This document shows, one piece after another, positions 1-8,312 of a stretch of DNA of 55,552 nucleotides; position 1 is the stretch's first letter, and every line of letters starts with the position of its first letter. Position numbers and translations under genes: made by a program. Origin of the DNA: an uncultured Bacteroidota bacterium (GTDB lineage: Bacteria > Bacteroidota > Bacteroidia > Chitinophagales > Chitinophagaceae); NCBI GenBank assembly GCA_903835005.1, contig CAILLK010000099.1:1-55552 (forward strand), read 5' to 3'. The notes under the pieces were generated by a model that searched no databases, was not told the DNA's origin, and was given only the letters and a program-made list of their open reading frames with translations.

Positions 1-238
1 ATTATTTACCTAATGCAAAACAACCTTCCCAATTTATTCTTTCCAATAGTTGTCAAGCAAAAATTAGCCGGAAAATTATTTTTTAAAGCGGCTTAACTGC
101 TATGCTTGGCAAGCTTATTATTTTGCCGCTGAATTACTGTTACATACTGTTTATTTAAAGTACATAAAACTGTATTGGTATAGAAAATAGTATTCTTATT
201 TTCAGGAAATAGTATTTTACAACTCAATCTCAAACACA

Positions 239-1027
239 ATGATACCAGCAACAAGTATAGATGAAGTACTGGCCCGGCTGACAGCCATTATTGCCGATTC
301 CGAACAAACCGGCAGCAGGGCGGGCTACTTCGCGGCACTCTATTATAAAATGACCTTTAGCGTGAAACAAGGGATCGCCAATAACCTGTTTCAGGATGGC
401 CCGCGAATGGAAAAGCTGGACGTAATTTTTGCGAACCGGTACCTTGCTGCATATGATCAATGGAAGACAGGCTCGAAACCAACAGGGCCTTGGCAGGTGG
501 CATTTGAAACTGTCGGCAGGAAGTGGCCGCTGGTGCTGCAGCAATTGTTCGAGGGCATGAATGCCCATATCAATTTCGACCTCGGTATTGCAGCGGCTAA
601 GACGATGATAGGAGCTGATTATGAATTGCTGAGCAATGACTTTAATGTGATCAATTCATTGATCGCTTCCAATTCCAACAAGGTGATCAGGGAACTGGAT
701 ACTGTATCTCCCTTACTTTCCCTTTTGGGACTTCATGCATCACGGTATAACAGTATACTTATATCCTTCAGTATAGACAGCGCGCGCGATGGCGCATGGC
801 GGTTTGGCGAAGAACTCAGTATGCTTACCGGAAGTGCCTATGATGCGCATATTACCCAAAAGGAACAGGATGTAACTAAAATTGCCCAAAGCCTGATTCA
901 TGCCTCACCGCTTTTAAGATTAACTTTATGGGTCATTCATTTATTTGAATGGAAGAATCCCTCAAAGATCATTAAGATGATGAATGAATCAAAGAAGCCT
1001 TACCTGAAAATGGAGCAGATGGAATAA
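239..1027 (+). CDS. DUF5995 family protein
   Basis: A 262-residue soluble protein with no signal peptide or membrane segment that I can see. The N-terminal pattern (ARLTAIIADSEQTGSRAGYF, then ALYYKMT) and the later GMNAHINFDL resemble the DUF5995 family, which has no assigned biochemical function. The start ATG at 239 is the only one giving the full conserved N-terminus. It stands alone ahead of the TetR gene on the same strand, about 125 bases away. The family call comes from motif memory; the function is unknown. Confidence 0.7.
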   Translation: MIPATSIDEVLARLTAIIADSEQTGSRAGYFAALYYKMTFSVKQGIANNLFQDGPRMEKLDVIFANRYLAAYDQWKTGSKPTGPWQVAFETVGRKWPLVLQQLFEGMNAHINFDLGIAAAKTMIGADYELLSNDFNVINSLIASNSNKVIRELDTVSPLLSLLGLHASRYNSILISFSIDSARDGAWRFGEELSMLTGSAYDAHITQKEQDVTKIAQSLIHASPLLRLTLWVIHLFEWKNPSKIIKMMNESKKPYLKMEQME

Positions 1028-1113
1028 TTCCGCTTTCAGTCATAGGTTCATCATCCCTTTAGCCGAATTTCCAGGTTGTTTTTAAAAATATTTTTTGAAA
1101 TAAAATTTCCCCT

Positions 1114-1121
1114 TACCTTTG
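1114..1121 (+). promoter_or_regulatory. Bacteroidota -7 promoter box for tetR
   Basis: TACCTTTG matches the TAnnTTTG -7 element of Bacteroidota promoters, with a TTG 16 bases upstream (1095-1097). The start site would fall near 1128, inside the palindromic sites just before the tetR start codon, as expected for autorepression. Inferred from sequence only. Confidence 0.5.
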
Positions 1122-1123
1122 CG

Positions 1124-1150
1124 TTAACTATTTGGTTAAACCACTTGGTT
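1124..1150 (+). promoter_or_regulatory. Predicted TetR operator (copy 1)
   Basis: An inverted repeat TTAAC-N6-GTTAA at 1124-1139 is followed directly by AACCA-N2-TGGTT at 1139-1150. Both lie between the -7 box and the tetR start codon. The first 16 bases recur with one change at 1775-1790, at the start of the next gene. A duplicated palindrome bracketing a TetR gene suggests that the repressor binds it. Confidence 0.55.
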
Positions 1151-1153
1151 AGT

Positions 1154-1759
1154 ATGGAAAAAAACGATAACACGCAGGAAAGGATACTCAGCTCAGCCAG
1201 AAAAGTCTTTATGCTTAAAGGTATGGCCGGGGCAAGGATGCAGGATATTGCCGATGAGGCGGGCATCAATAAGGCTATGCTGCATTATTATTTCAGAAGT
1301 AAGGAAATCCTGTTTGAAATGATCTTTGAGCAGAGCCTTGCCCAGTTTTTTCCCAGGATAACAGGAATAATTGATGCTGAGATCCCATTCTTTGAAAAGA
1401 TCGAAAATTTCTGCGGAGCGTATTTGGCCATGTTGCAGCAAAACCCTTATCTGCCGCTGTTTGTGCTGAATGAGGTAAACCAGCAACCGGATTATTTCAA
1501 AGAGAAATTCTGGAAAAATAAAGATTCATTATTCCTGAAATTTGCAGAACTGGTAGATACCGAGGTTACCAGCGGAAACATAAAACCTGTGAAACCAGCT
1601 CACCTCTTTATCAATATGATCTCCATGTGCATCTTCCCGTTTATTGGCAAACCGATGTTTATGATGAGCAGCGGTATGGATGAACTCCAGTTCAGGTATT
1701 TTATTGAGCAAAGGAAAACGGAGGTGGCTAAATTTATAATCGGGTCTATAAAAAAATGA
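1154..1759 (+). CDS. TetR/AcrR family transcriptional regulator
   Basis: A 201-residue regulator. The N-terminal helix-turn-helix lies at about residues 29-48 (DIADEAGINKAMLHYYFRSK), the classic TetR pattern, followed by a helical ligand-binding half. The ATG at 1154 was chosen over the one at 1076 because the longer form would code through the promoter box and palindromic operator and gives an atypical hydrophobic extension. It heads a co-directional efflux operon and is probably its repressor, as CecR is for ybhGFSR in E. coli. The effector is unknown. The next gene begins 6 bases after its stop. Confidence 0.85.
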   Translation: MEKNDNTQERILSSARKVFMLKGMAGARMQDIADEAGINKAMLHYYFRSKEILFEMIFEQSLAQFFPRITGIIDAEIPFFEKIENFCGAYLAMLQQNPYLPLFVLNEVNQQPDYFKEKFWKNKDSLFLKFAELVDTEVTSGNIKPVKPAHLFINMISMCIFPFIGKPMFMMSSGMDELQFRYFIEQRKTEVAKFIIGSIKK

Positions 1760-1765
1760 TTTTCT

Positions 1766-3115
1766 ATGAAGGTATTAACTGTTTGGTTAAATAAAACCGG
1801 TTTCATCTGCTTTTCGCTGGTACTGTCTGTTTTTATAGCCAGGGCTCAAGATGACAGAAACCTCAGAGTGCCAAAGGAAAGGGATAAACCACTGGATATA
1901 AAACTTTCACTGTCTATAAGTCATTTGTCGATAAATGATGCTTACAAACGTGGGCAGGAAAACTACCCTTTAATTAAAGAGCGGGGATTGATATCAAAAA
2001 CCAGGGAATATACGGTATCCAATGCAGCAAGGGCATATATTCCTGCATTCCAGATCAACGGACAGGCTACTTACCAGTCGGATGTGACTAATATACCTTT
2101 TAAAATTCCCAATCTTACTATCCCCACCTACAGCAAGGATCAATATAAAATATATGGAGAAGTAGACCAGGTTATATATGATGGCGGAGTGATCAGGAAC
2201 CAGAAAAAAACCGCCGAAGCAAATGAAGTGGTACAACAACAGAATATTGAGGTTCAGCTTTATGCACTTTACGACCGGATTGATCAGTTGTTTCTGGGTG
2301 CAATACTGATTGATGAACAACTGAAACAAAACGACCTGCTTAAAGCGGATATCCAGAATGGCATAGATAAGGCGAAGGCCCAGGTAGCAAATGGTACTGC
2401 CTACCGCAGCAGCGTAGATGAACTCCAGGCCCAGATATTACAGACAGAACAGGTAAGAGTGGAGTTGAGGGCTGCGCGCAAAGCTTACCTGGATATGCTT
2501 GGCGTATTTGTAAACGGGCAACTGGATGAAAATACTGTTCTTGAAAGGCCGGTTACTCCTGTTTTACCTGAAGCCATTACACGGCCTGAATTATCGTATT
2601 ACGATTACCAGAAAAAGGCCTGCGACCTGCAGGAAGACCTGCTGAAAACCCAATTGCGGCCAAAGTTCAATTTTTTTGCTCAAGGAGGATATGGCAGGCC
2701 CGGATTGAATATGCTGAGTAATGATTTTGCGTGGTATTACATTGGCGGCTTGCGGCTAAGCTGGAACCTGGGCAGCCTTTATACATTGCATAACCAGAAA
2801 CAGATAATGGGTATCAACAGGGATATGCTGGACATTCAAAAAGAAACATTCCTGTTCAATACCCGCATAACACAAAGGCAGCAGAATTCAGACATAATTA
2901 AATATACAGAGCTTGTTCAATCGGACGATGAGATAATAGCCCTGAGGGAAAATGTGAAGAAAGCAGCCTCTGCCCAACTGGAGAATGGTGTGCTGAGCGC
3001 GCACGATTATCTGACTCAGGTCAATTCGGAGGATCAGGCAAGGCAGAACAGGATACTGCATCAGCTGCAGTTGCTTCAGGCACAGTATAATTATCAGAAC
3101 ACGATGGGGAAATAG
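1766..3115 (+). CDS. TolC family outer-membrane efflux protein
   Basis: A 449-residue protein with a signal peptide (about residues 1-28, ending ARAQ) and two long alpha-helical repeats typical of the outer-membrane efflux protein family (for example SSVDELQAQILQTEQVRVE and LENGVLSAHDYLTQVNSED). It should form the outer-membrane channel for the ABC exporter encoded just downstream. Its start codon lies 6 bases after tetR, and a second copy of the predicted TetR operator overlaps codons 4-9. The family is clear; the substrate is not. Confidence 0.85.
   Translation: MKVLTVWLNKTGFICFSLVLSVFIARAQDDRNLRVPKERDKPLDIKLSLSISHLSINDAYKRGQENYPLIKERGLISKTREYTVSNAARAYIPAFQINGQATYQSDVTNIPFKIPNLTIPTYSKDQYKIYGEVDQVIYDGGVIRNQKKTAEANEVVQQQNIEVQLYALYDRIDQLFLGAILIDEQLKQNDLLKADIQNGIDKAKAQVANGTAYRSSVDELQAQILQTEQVRVELRAARKAYLDMLGVFVNGQLDENTVLERPVTPVLPEAITRPELSYYDYQKKACDLQEDLLKTQLRPKFNFFAQGGYGRPGLNMLSNDFAWYYIGGLRLSWNLGSLYTLHNQKQIMGINRDMLDIQKETFLFNTRITQRQQNSDIIKYTELVQSDDEIIALRENVKKAASAQLENGVLSAHDYLTQVNSEDQARQNRILHQLQLLQAQYNYQNTMGK
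1775..1790 (+). promoter_or_regulatory. Predicted TetR operator (copy 2)
   Basis: TTAACTGTTTGGTTAA matches the site at 1124-1139 at 15 of 16 positions. It lies inside the first codons of the tolC-like gene, where bound repressor could block elongation or an internal promoter. It might be coincidental coding sequence, but near-identity to the upstream palindrome makes that less likely. Confidence 0.4.
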
Positions 3116-3192
3116 TCTGAAGTATTTAGTCTGAAGCCGCTATTTGAAAAATTGAATAAAACAGATCATTCGAAAAATCAAAAAATTTAGAA

Positions 3193-4131
3193 ATGAAGAG
3201 TCGGATATTTTTAATAATTGGATTACTGCTGACAATGGGTACAGGATGCAATAAAGGCAGTAACTCGGATGCATCGGGTACTTTTGAGGTGGATGAAGTA
3301 ATTGTTTCATCGGAAGTGCCGGGGAAAATTATGGCACTGAATATAGAAGAAGGGTCTGTATTGACAAAAGACAGCATTGTGGGGTACATTGATTCAGTGC
3401 CGCTGGGCTTGCAGAAAGCGCAGGTTGAGGCAACCATCGGGGCGCTTCATCAGAAAACAATGGATGTGGGCCCGTCGGTAAAGCTGCTTAAAGATCAGAT
3501 AAATGTGCAGAAAGCCCAACTGGCAGATGACCTGCGGGAAAAAGCACGTACAGAAAATCTGATAAAAGCCGATGCCGCAACTACCAAGCAACTGGATGAT
3601 CTCAACTCAGCCATTGATGTTTTGCAGAAGCAAATAGCGGTGAATGAGCAACAGATAAAAGTGCAGCTAACTGCCACAGGAACCCAAAACAGCACAGTAA
3701 TGAGCGAATTCAGGCCGCTTAGTAAGTCTGTTTCTGTAATTGAAGATCAGCTTAGGCGAACCAATATTGTTAACCCAATCAACGGAACTGTGCTCACCAA
3801 ATATGCTCTGGCAGGTGAGGAAACAACTACAGGCAAGGCTTTGTATAAAATTGGCGACTTATCTGTCATTACACTGCGGGCCTACATAACCGGTACGCAA
3901 CTGGCACAGGTGAAACTGAATCAGGAGGTAAAAGTGCTGGTAGACAGCACAGAAAGCAGCTATCGCACTTATACCGGAGTTGTTACCTGGATATCAGACA
4001 AGGCAGAATTTACCCCCAAAACCATTCAGACAAAAGACGAAAGGGCGAATCTGGTTTATGCGCTGAAAATACATGTTAAAAATGATGGCTACCTGAAGAT
4101 AGGTATGTATGGCGAAGTGAAGTTTAAGTAG
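3193..4131 (+). CDS. HlyD/YbhG-like membrane fusion lipoprotein
   Basis: A 312-residue periplasmic adaptor. It has a lipoprotein signal peptide with the acylated cysteine at residue 19 (TMGTGC), a biotinyl-lipoyl-like first half (EVPGKIMALNIEEGSVLTKD), a coiled-coil hairpin (about residues 75-175) and the second lipoyl half plus beta-barrel (NIVNPINGTVLTKYALAGEE). It should bridge the inner-membrane ABC exporter to the TolC-like channel upstream. The gene order (TetR, adaptor, ATPase, permeases) mirrors E. coli cecR-ybhGFSR. Confidence 0.85.
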   Translation: MKSRIFLIIGLLLTMGTGCNKGSNSDASGTFEVDEVIVSSEVPGKIMALNIEEGSVLTKDSIVGYIDSVPLGLQKAQVEATIGALHQKTMDVGPSVKLLKDQINVQKAQLADDLREKARTENLIKADAATTKQLDDLNSAIDVLQKQIAVNEQQIKVQLTATGTQNSTVMSEFRPLSKSVSVIEDQLRRTNIVNPINGTVLTKYALAGEETTTGKALYKIGDLSVITLRAYITGTQLAQVKLNQEVKVLVDSTESSYRTYTGVVTWISDKAEFTPKTIQTKDERANLVYALKIHVKNDGYLKIGMYGEVKFK

Positions 4132-4132
4132 G

Positions 4133-4200
4133 AGGGATTTGGGATTTGGGATTTGGAATTTGGGATTTGGGATTTGGGATTTGGGATTTGGAATTTTGAA
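4133..4200 (+). repeat. GGGATTT heptamer tandem tract
   Basis: The gap between the adaptor and the first ATPase gene is filled with about eight imperfect copies of GGGATTT or GGAATTT, followed by TTTTGRTTT-like sequence. It is low-complexity and has no reading frame of its own. Copy number may vary by replication slippage and would change the distance between the two genes. Confidence 0.8.
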
Positions 4201-4227
4201 TTGAGTTTTGGTTTTTGATTTGAATGT

Positions 4228-5148
4228 ATGCAGGCAATAGTAGTGGATAATATAGTAATGAAATACAAGGTCAAAAAATCGGTAACCGATGCTTTGAAAG
4301 GTATTTCTTTTGCTGTAGAGAAGGGGGAGATATTTGGGATAATAGGCCCTGATGGTGCCGGCAAGACATCATTGTTCCGTATTCTCACCACATTGCTGCT
4401 TGCAGATAGCGGTAATGCCTCTGTTGATGGGTTTGATGTAATAAAAGACTATAAGGAAATAAGGAACAGGGTAGGGTATATGCCAGGCAAGTTCTCACTT
4501 TACCAGGATCTGACAATACAGGAAAACCTGGAGTTTTTTGCATCACTTTTCGGCACGTCAATTGAGGAAAACTACGACCTTGTTAAAGAAATTTATGTGC
4601 AGATTGAGCCTTTTAAAACCCGCAGGGCCGGCCAGCTGTCGGGCGGTATGAAGCAGAAACTGGCTCTATGCTGCGCATTGATACACAAGCCTTCAGTTCT
4701 GTTTCTTGACGAACCTACAACAGGCGTAGATGCGGTATCCCGCAAAGAATTCTGGGAGATGCTGCACCGGCTGAAAATTCAGGGTATAACGATTCTCGTA
4801 TCAACACCTTATATGGATGAAGCCGGTCTTTGCGACCGGGTTGCACTGATGCAGAAAGGTACGTTATTGTCTGTCAACACACCTAAGGGCATTGTGGGTG
4901 AATTTAATAAACCTTTGTGGGCAATAAAAGCAACTGAAATGTTCCGGCTGCTGAATGAAGTAAAAGCAGATCCTTCAGTAGAGAGTTGCTATCCGTTCGG
5001 ACAATTGCATCACGTTGTTTTTAAGAGCAGCAGTGATGGTAAAGAAAAACTGGAGCAAATAGCACAAAAGGGAATCTTTAAAGAAGTAGAGATCAGCTCC
5101 ATAGAACCCAATATCGAAGATTGTTTTATGGCATTGATGAAAGTATAG
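4228..5148 (+). CDS. ABC transporter ATPase, first subunit (YbhF N-half-like)
   Basis: A 306-residue ABC ATPase. Walker A is GPDGAGKTS (residues 40-48), the signature is LSGGMKQK (137-144) and Walker B is VLFLDEP (157-163). The switch (H-loop) histidine is replaced: the motif reads STPYMDEA with proline at residue 195. It pairs with the second ATPase at 5234, which has the complementary defect, so the two should make a heterodimer with one good and one degenerate ATP site. E. coli YbhF carries both halves in one chain; here they are separate genes. Confidence 0.88.
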   Translation: MQAIVVDNIVMKYKVKKSVTDALKGISFAVEKGEIFGIIGPDGAGKTSLFRILTTLLLADSGNASVDGFDVIKDYKEIRNRVGYMPGKFSLYQDLTIQENLEFFASLFGTSIEENYDLVKEIYVQIEPFKTRRAGQLSGGMKQKLALCCALIHKPSVLFLDEPTTGVDAVSRKEFWEMLHRLKIQGITILVSTPYMDEAGLCDRVALMQKGTLLSVNTPKGIVGEFNKPLWAIKATEMFRLLNEVKADPSVESCYPFGQLHHVVFKSSSDGKEKLEQIAQKGIFKEVEISSIEPNIEDCFMALMKV

Positions 5149-5233
5149 GCAGAGTTAAAAATAATCTAGCGCAGAGGCGCAGATCCTTGTTACAGTTTTT
5201 AAGTCCGCAAAAAGGGTTGTAAGAATTTTAGTT

Positions 5234-5980
5234 ATGGCAAATGAAAAAGTGATAACGGCAAATGAACTAACCAAGAAATTCGGAGATTTTATCGCTGTTG
5301 ATAAGATCACATTTGATGTGGAGAAAGGGGAGATATTCGGGTTTCTGGGGGCTAACGGCGCAGGTAAAACCACGGCGATGCGTATGCTGTGTGGACTGTC
5401 ATTGCCCTCAGCTGGTCAGGCAACAGTGGCAGGTTTTGATGTATATAAGGAAAACGAAAAAATAAAGAAGAACATAGGATATATGAGCCAGAAGTTCTCA
5501 CTTTATGAAGACCTTTCCATATCGGAAAATATCAGGTTCTATGCTGGGATTTATGGGTTAACGGATGATAGAATAAAGGAAAAAACAAGCCAGTTGGTTA
5601 AGCAATTGAGCATGGAGGGATCAGAAAAAGCATTAGTCCGGTCTTTACCACTTGGATGGAAACAAAAACTGGCGTTTTCAATTGCTATTGTCCACGATCC
5701 GGCCATCGTATTCCTTGATGAACCTACCGGAGGTGTGGACCCGATTACAAGAAGAGAGTTCTGGGGACTGATTTATGAGGCATCGGCAAGAGGAATAACG
5801 ATTTTTGTTACCACCCACTATATGGATGAAGCGGAGTATTGCAACAGGGTAACAGTAATGGTGGATGGAAGGATTGATGCGCTCGACTCTCCGGCAAACC
5901 TCATGAAACAATATGATTCAAAATCGATGGATGGGGTGTTTCTGCAACTGGCAAGGAAAGCGGTGAGGAAGGGGGATTAA
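5234..5980 (+). CDS. ABC transporter ATPase, second subunit (YbhF C-half-like)
   Basis: A 248-residue ABC ATPase. Walker A is GANGAGKTT (residues 39-47), Walker B is IVFLDEP (158-164) and the H-loop histidine is intact (TTHYMDEA, H195). The signature is LPLGWKQ (138-144) instead of LSGGQ/M, which should weaken the ATP site built with the first ATPase. It is followed within 35 bases by the first permease gene, in the same operon. Confidence 0.88.
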   Translation: MANEKVITANELTKKFGDFIAVDKITFDVEKGEIFGFLGANGAGKTTAMRMLCGLSLPSAGQATVAGFDVYKENEKIKKNIGYMSQKFSLYEDLSISENIRFYAGIYGLTDDRIKEKTSQLVKQLSMEGSEKALVRSLPLGWKQKLAFSIAIVHDPAIVFLDEPTGGVDPITRREFWGLIYEASARGITIFVTTHYMDEAEYCNRVTVMVDGRIDALDSPANLMKQYDSKSMDGVFLQLARKAVRKGD

Positions 5981-6014
5981 TTTGAAAGGTTATTTAATAG
6001 ATTGTAATAGCAAA

Positions 6015-7121
6015 ATGAAGCAATTTTTAATTTTCATAAAAAAAGAGTGGCTCCATATCTGGAGAGACCGGCGAACGCTGGTGATACTGATATGGATGCC
6101 GGTAATACAGATTTTGCTTTATGGTTTTGCGCTCACCAATGAGGTTAAGAATTCAAAAATTGCCATTTATGATCAGTCAAGAGATGAGGCCACTACCCTG
6201 ATTTCCAATCAGATTGCAGCCAGCAGGTATTTCAGTCTATTGAAGAATGTTTATTCATATGACGATATCGGAGCTACCTTCAGGCAAGGGAAAATAAGGC
6301 TGGCTGTTGTTTTCCCCCGCAATTTCCGGTATGACCTGCTGCATACAAACCATGCCCAGATACAGTTGATAGCTGATGCGTCGGACCCGAATACGGCAAA
6401 TATGCTCACGAACTATGCCACCTCTATTATCAACGACTACCAGGCTACACTGAACCGGGATGTGGCTATGCCTTATTCCATTACTACCCAAACCCGGATG
6501 CTCTATAATCCCGAACTGAAGGGCGCTTACAGTTTTGTGCCTGGTGTAATGGCGCTTGTGCTCATGCTGGTCTGCGCTATGATGACTTCAATAGCTATTG
6601 TTAAGGAAAAGGAAATGGGAACGATGGAAATCATTCTTGTATCTCCCATGAAGCCTTTTCGCATAATCATTGCCAAAACTATACCATACCTGTTTGTATC
6701 CATGCTCAATATTGCCTGCATACTATTGCTGAGTGTGTTCGTTCTTGATGTTCCCATCGTGGGAAGTTTGTGGCTGCTGATAGGGGAGAGTATTTTGTTT
6801 ACGGTAACAGCGCTGTCATTGGGCATTCTCATTTCCAACGGAGCTAAAACACAGCGTACTGCCCAGTTTGCCTCAATGATGAGTTTGTTTCTGCCAACAC
6901 TGCTATTCAGCGGGTTTCTTTTCCCGGTAGAGAATATGCCCTGGCCATTGCAGGTAATCTCTAATGTGGTGCCGGCAAAATGGTACTACATCATTGTGAA
7001 AAACATAATGATCAAAGGGCTTGGTTTTAGTTATGTGTGGAAGGAAACCCTGATATTGGTTGGGATGACCGTGGTATTGCTGGGTATCAGTATTAAGAAC
7101 TTTAAAATCAGGCTGGCATGA
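6015..7121 (+). CDS. ABC-2 type permease (YbhS-like)
   Basis: A 368-residue permease. It has an N-terminal membrane segment after KKEWLHIWRDRRT, a large periplasmic domain (about residues 45-165), then five hydrophobic segments in the second half, with the conserved KEKEMGTMEIILVSPMKP loop of ABC-2 permeases. The ATG at 6015 (MKQFLIFIKKEW) is preferred over a TTG at 5982, since the paralogue downstream begins the same way. The stop overlaps the next start (ATGA at 7118-7121), indicating translational coupling. Confidence 0.87.
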   Translation: MKQFLIFIKKEWLHIWRDRRTLVILIWMPVIQILLYGFALTNEVKNSKIAIYDQSRDEATTLISNQIAASRYFSLLKNVYSYDDIGATFRQGKIRLAVVFPRNFRYDLLHTNHAQIQLIADASDPNTANMLTNYATSIINDYQATLNRDVAMPYSITTQTRMLYNPELKGAYSFVPGVMALVLMLVCAMMTSIAIVKEKEMGTMEIILVSPMKPFRIIIAKTIPYLFVSMLNIACILLLSVFVLDVPIVGSLWLLIGESILFTVTALSLGILISNGAKTQRTAQFASMMSLFLPTLLFSGFLFPVENMPWPLQVISNVVPAKWYYIIVKNIMIKGLGFSYVWKETLILVGMTVVLLGISIKNFKIRLA

Positions 7122-8239
7122 GGACATTGAAATTTTTGTTGCAGAAAGAGTTGCTCCAGATAGTCAGAGACCCTTCTATACTGAAGATACTGTTTATCAT
7201 GCCCATGATCCAGTTGCTGATTATGCCGCTTGCTGCTGATTATGAAATTAAAAATATCAACCTGGGAGTAGTTGACCAGGATCATACCCAATACTCTCAA
7301 AAACTGGTCAACAAAATAATTTCATCAGGTTATTTCAAACTTAAGGATTACAGCCCCACCTTTCATGCCGGAATGCATGCCATAGAGTCGGACAAAACAG
7401 ATCTGATACTGGAAATTCCACCCCACTTCGAGCGCGATCTGATACAGGAAAACAAGGCTCCGCTTTTAGTGTCGGTAGATGCTATAAATGGTGTTAAAGC
7501 CGGGCTTGGCGGAGCCTATATTCAGGGTATTATCCAGGAATATAATCAGGACATAAGGGATCAGTGGCTGCAAAACCCCCGTTTTAATGAGCAGCCTGCT
7601 ATTGAAGTAACTTTCTCTAACTGGTATAACCCCAACATGAACTACAGGGTATTTATGGTGCCGGGTATCCTGGTTATGTTGCTTACAATAATCGGATCTT
7701 CTTTTGCAGCCAATAATATAGTTCGCGAAAAGGAAATGGGCACCATAGAGCAGATCAATGTAAGCCCCATAAAAAAATGGCAATTTATTTTAGGCAAACT
7801 GATTCCCTTCTGGATACTTGCGTTTGGTGTACTTACTTTCGGGCTCATTATAGCCAGGGTGGTTTACGGTATAGTTCCGGTTGGGCATTACCTTACTATC
7901 TATGTATTTGCATCGTTTTATCTGCTGGCTATTCTTGGCTTTGGCTTATTGTTGTCCACATTTGCGCAAACACAGCAGCAGTCCATGCTGGTATCTTTTT
8001 TCGTAACCATGATATTTAACCTGCTCAGCGGCTTGTTTACGCCAATTGAGAGTATGCCACACTGGGCGCAGATTCTTACCCGGTTCAATCCTATAGCCTA
8101 TTTTATAGAAGTCATGCGCATGGTAATGCTGAAAGGCAGTGGCCTGGCGGATATCAAAACACAAATTTTAGCATTACTGGGGTTTGCTGTTTTCTTCAAT
8201 GGCTGGGCCATATTGAATTACAGTAAGCGGAGTGGATAA
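7118..8239 (+). CDS. ABC-2 type permease (YbhR-like)
   Basis: A 373-residue permease paralogous to its upstream neighbour: N-terminal segment after LQKELLQIVRDPS, periplasmic domain, then membrane helices with the conserved REKEMGTIEQINVSPIKKW loop. The two permeases probably form a heterodimer driven by the two ATPases. This is the last gene of the efflux operon; the start overlaps the previous stop by 4 bases. Confidence 0.87.
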   Translation: MRTLKFLLQKELLQIVRDPSILKILFIMPMIQLLIMPLAADYEIKNINLGVVDQDHTQYSQKLVNKIISSGYFKLKDYSPTFHAGMHAIESDKTDLILEIPPHFERDLIQENKAPLLVSVDAINGVKAGLGGAYIQGIIQEYNQDIRDQWLQNPRFNEQPAIEVTFSNWYNPNMNYRVFMVPGILVMLLTIIGSSFAANNIVREKEMGTIEQINVSPIKKWQFILGKLIPFWILAFGVLTFGLIIARVVYGIVPVGHYLTIYVFASFYLLAILGFGLLLSTFAQTQQQSMLVSFFVTMIFNLLSGLFTPIESMPHWAQILTRFNPIAYFIEVMRMVMLKGSGLADIKTQILALLGFAVFFNGWAILNYSKRSG

Positions 8240-8269
8240 TACGTTGGCAAATTTATATTTTTGATTCCT

Positions 8270-8284
8270 TGATTGCAGCAATCA
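8270..8284. other. Perfect palindrome TGATTGC-A-GCAATCA
   Basis: A 7+1+7 perfect inverted repeat between the exporter operon and the lpxR-like gene. It has no T-run, so it is not a convincing terminator. It could be an operator for the downstream gene, which starts 29 bases later. Confidence 0.3.
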
Positions 8285-8312
8285 GGACACTGGAAATTTA
8301 AAATTATCAGGG

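Noticed and set aside
1076..1153. Longer start for the TetR gene
   Set aside because: It would code through the promoter box and operator palindrome and adds a non-conserved hydrophobic stretch.
8270..8284. Palindrome as terminator of the exporter operon
   Set aside because: No T-run follows; kept only as a palindrome of unknown role.
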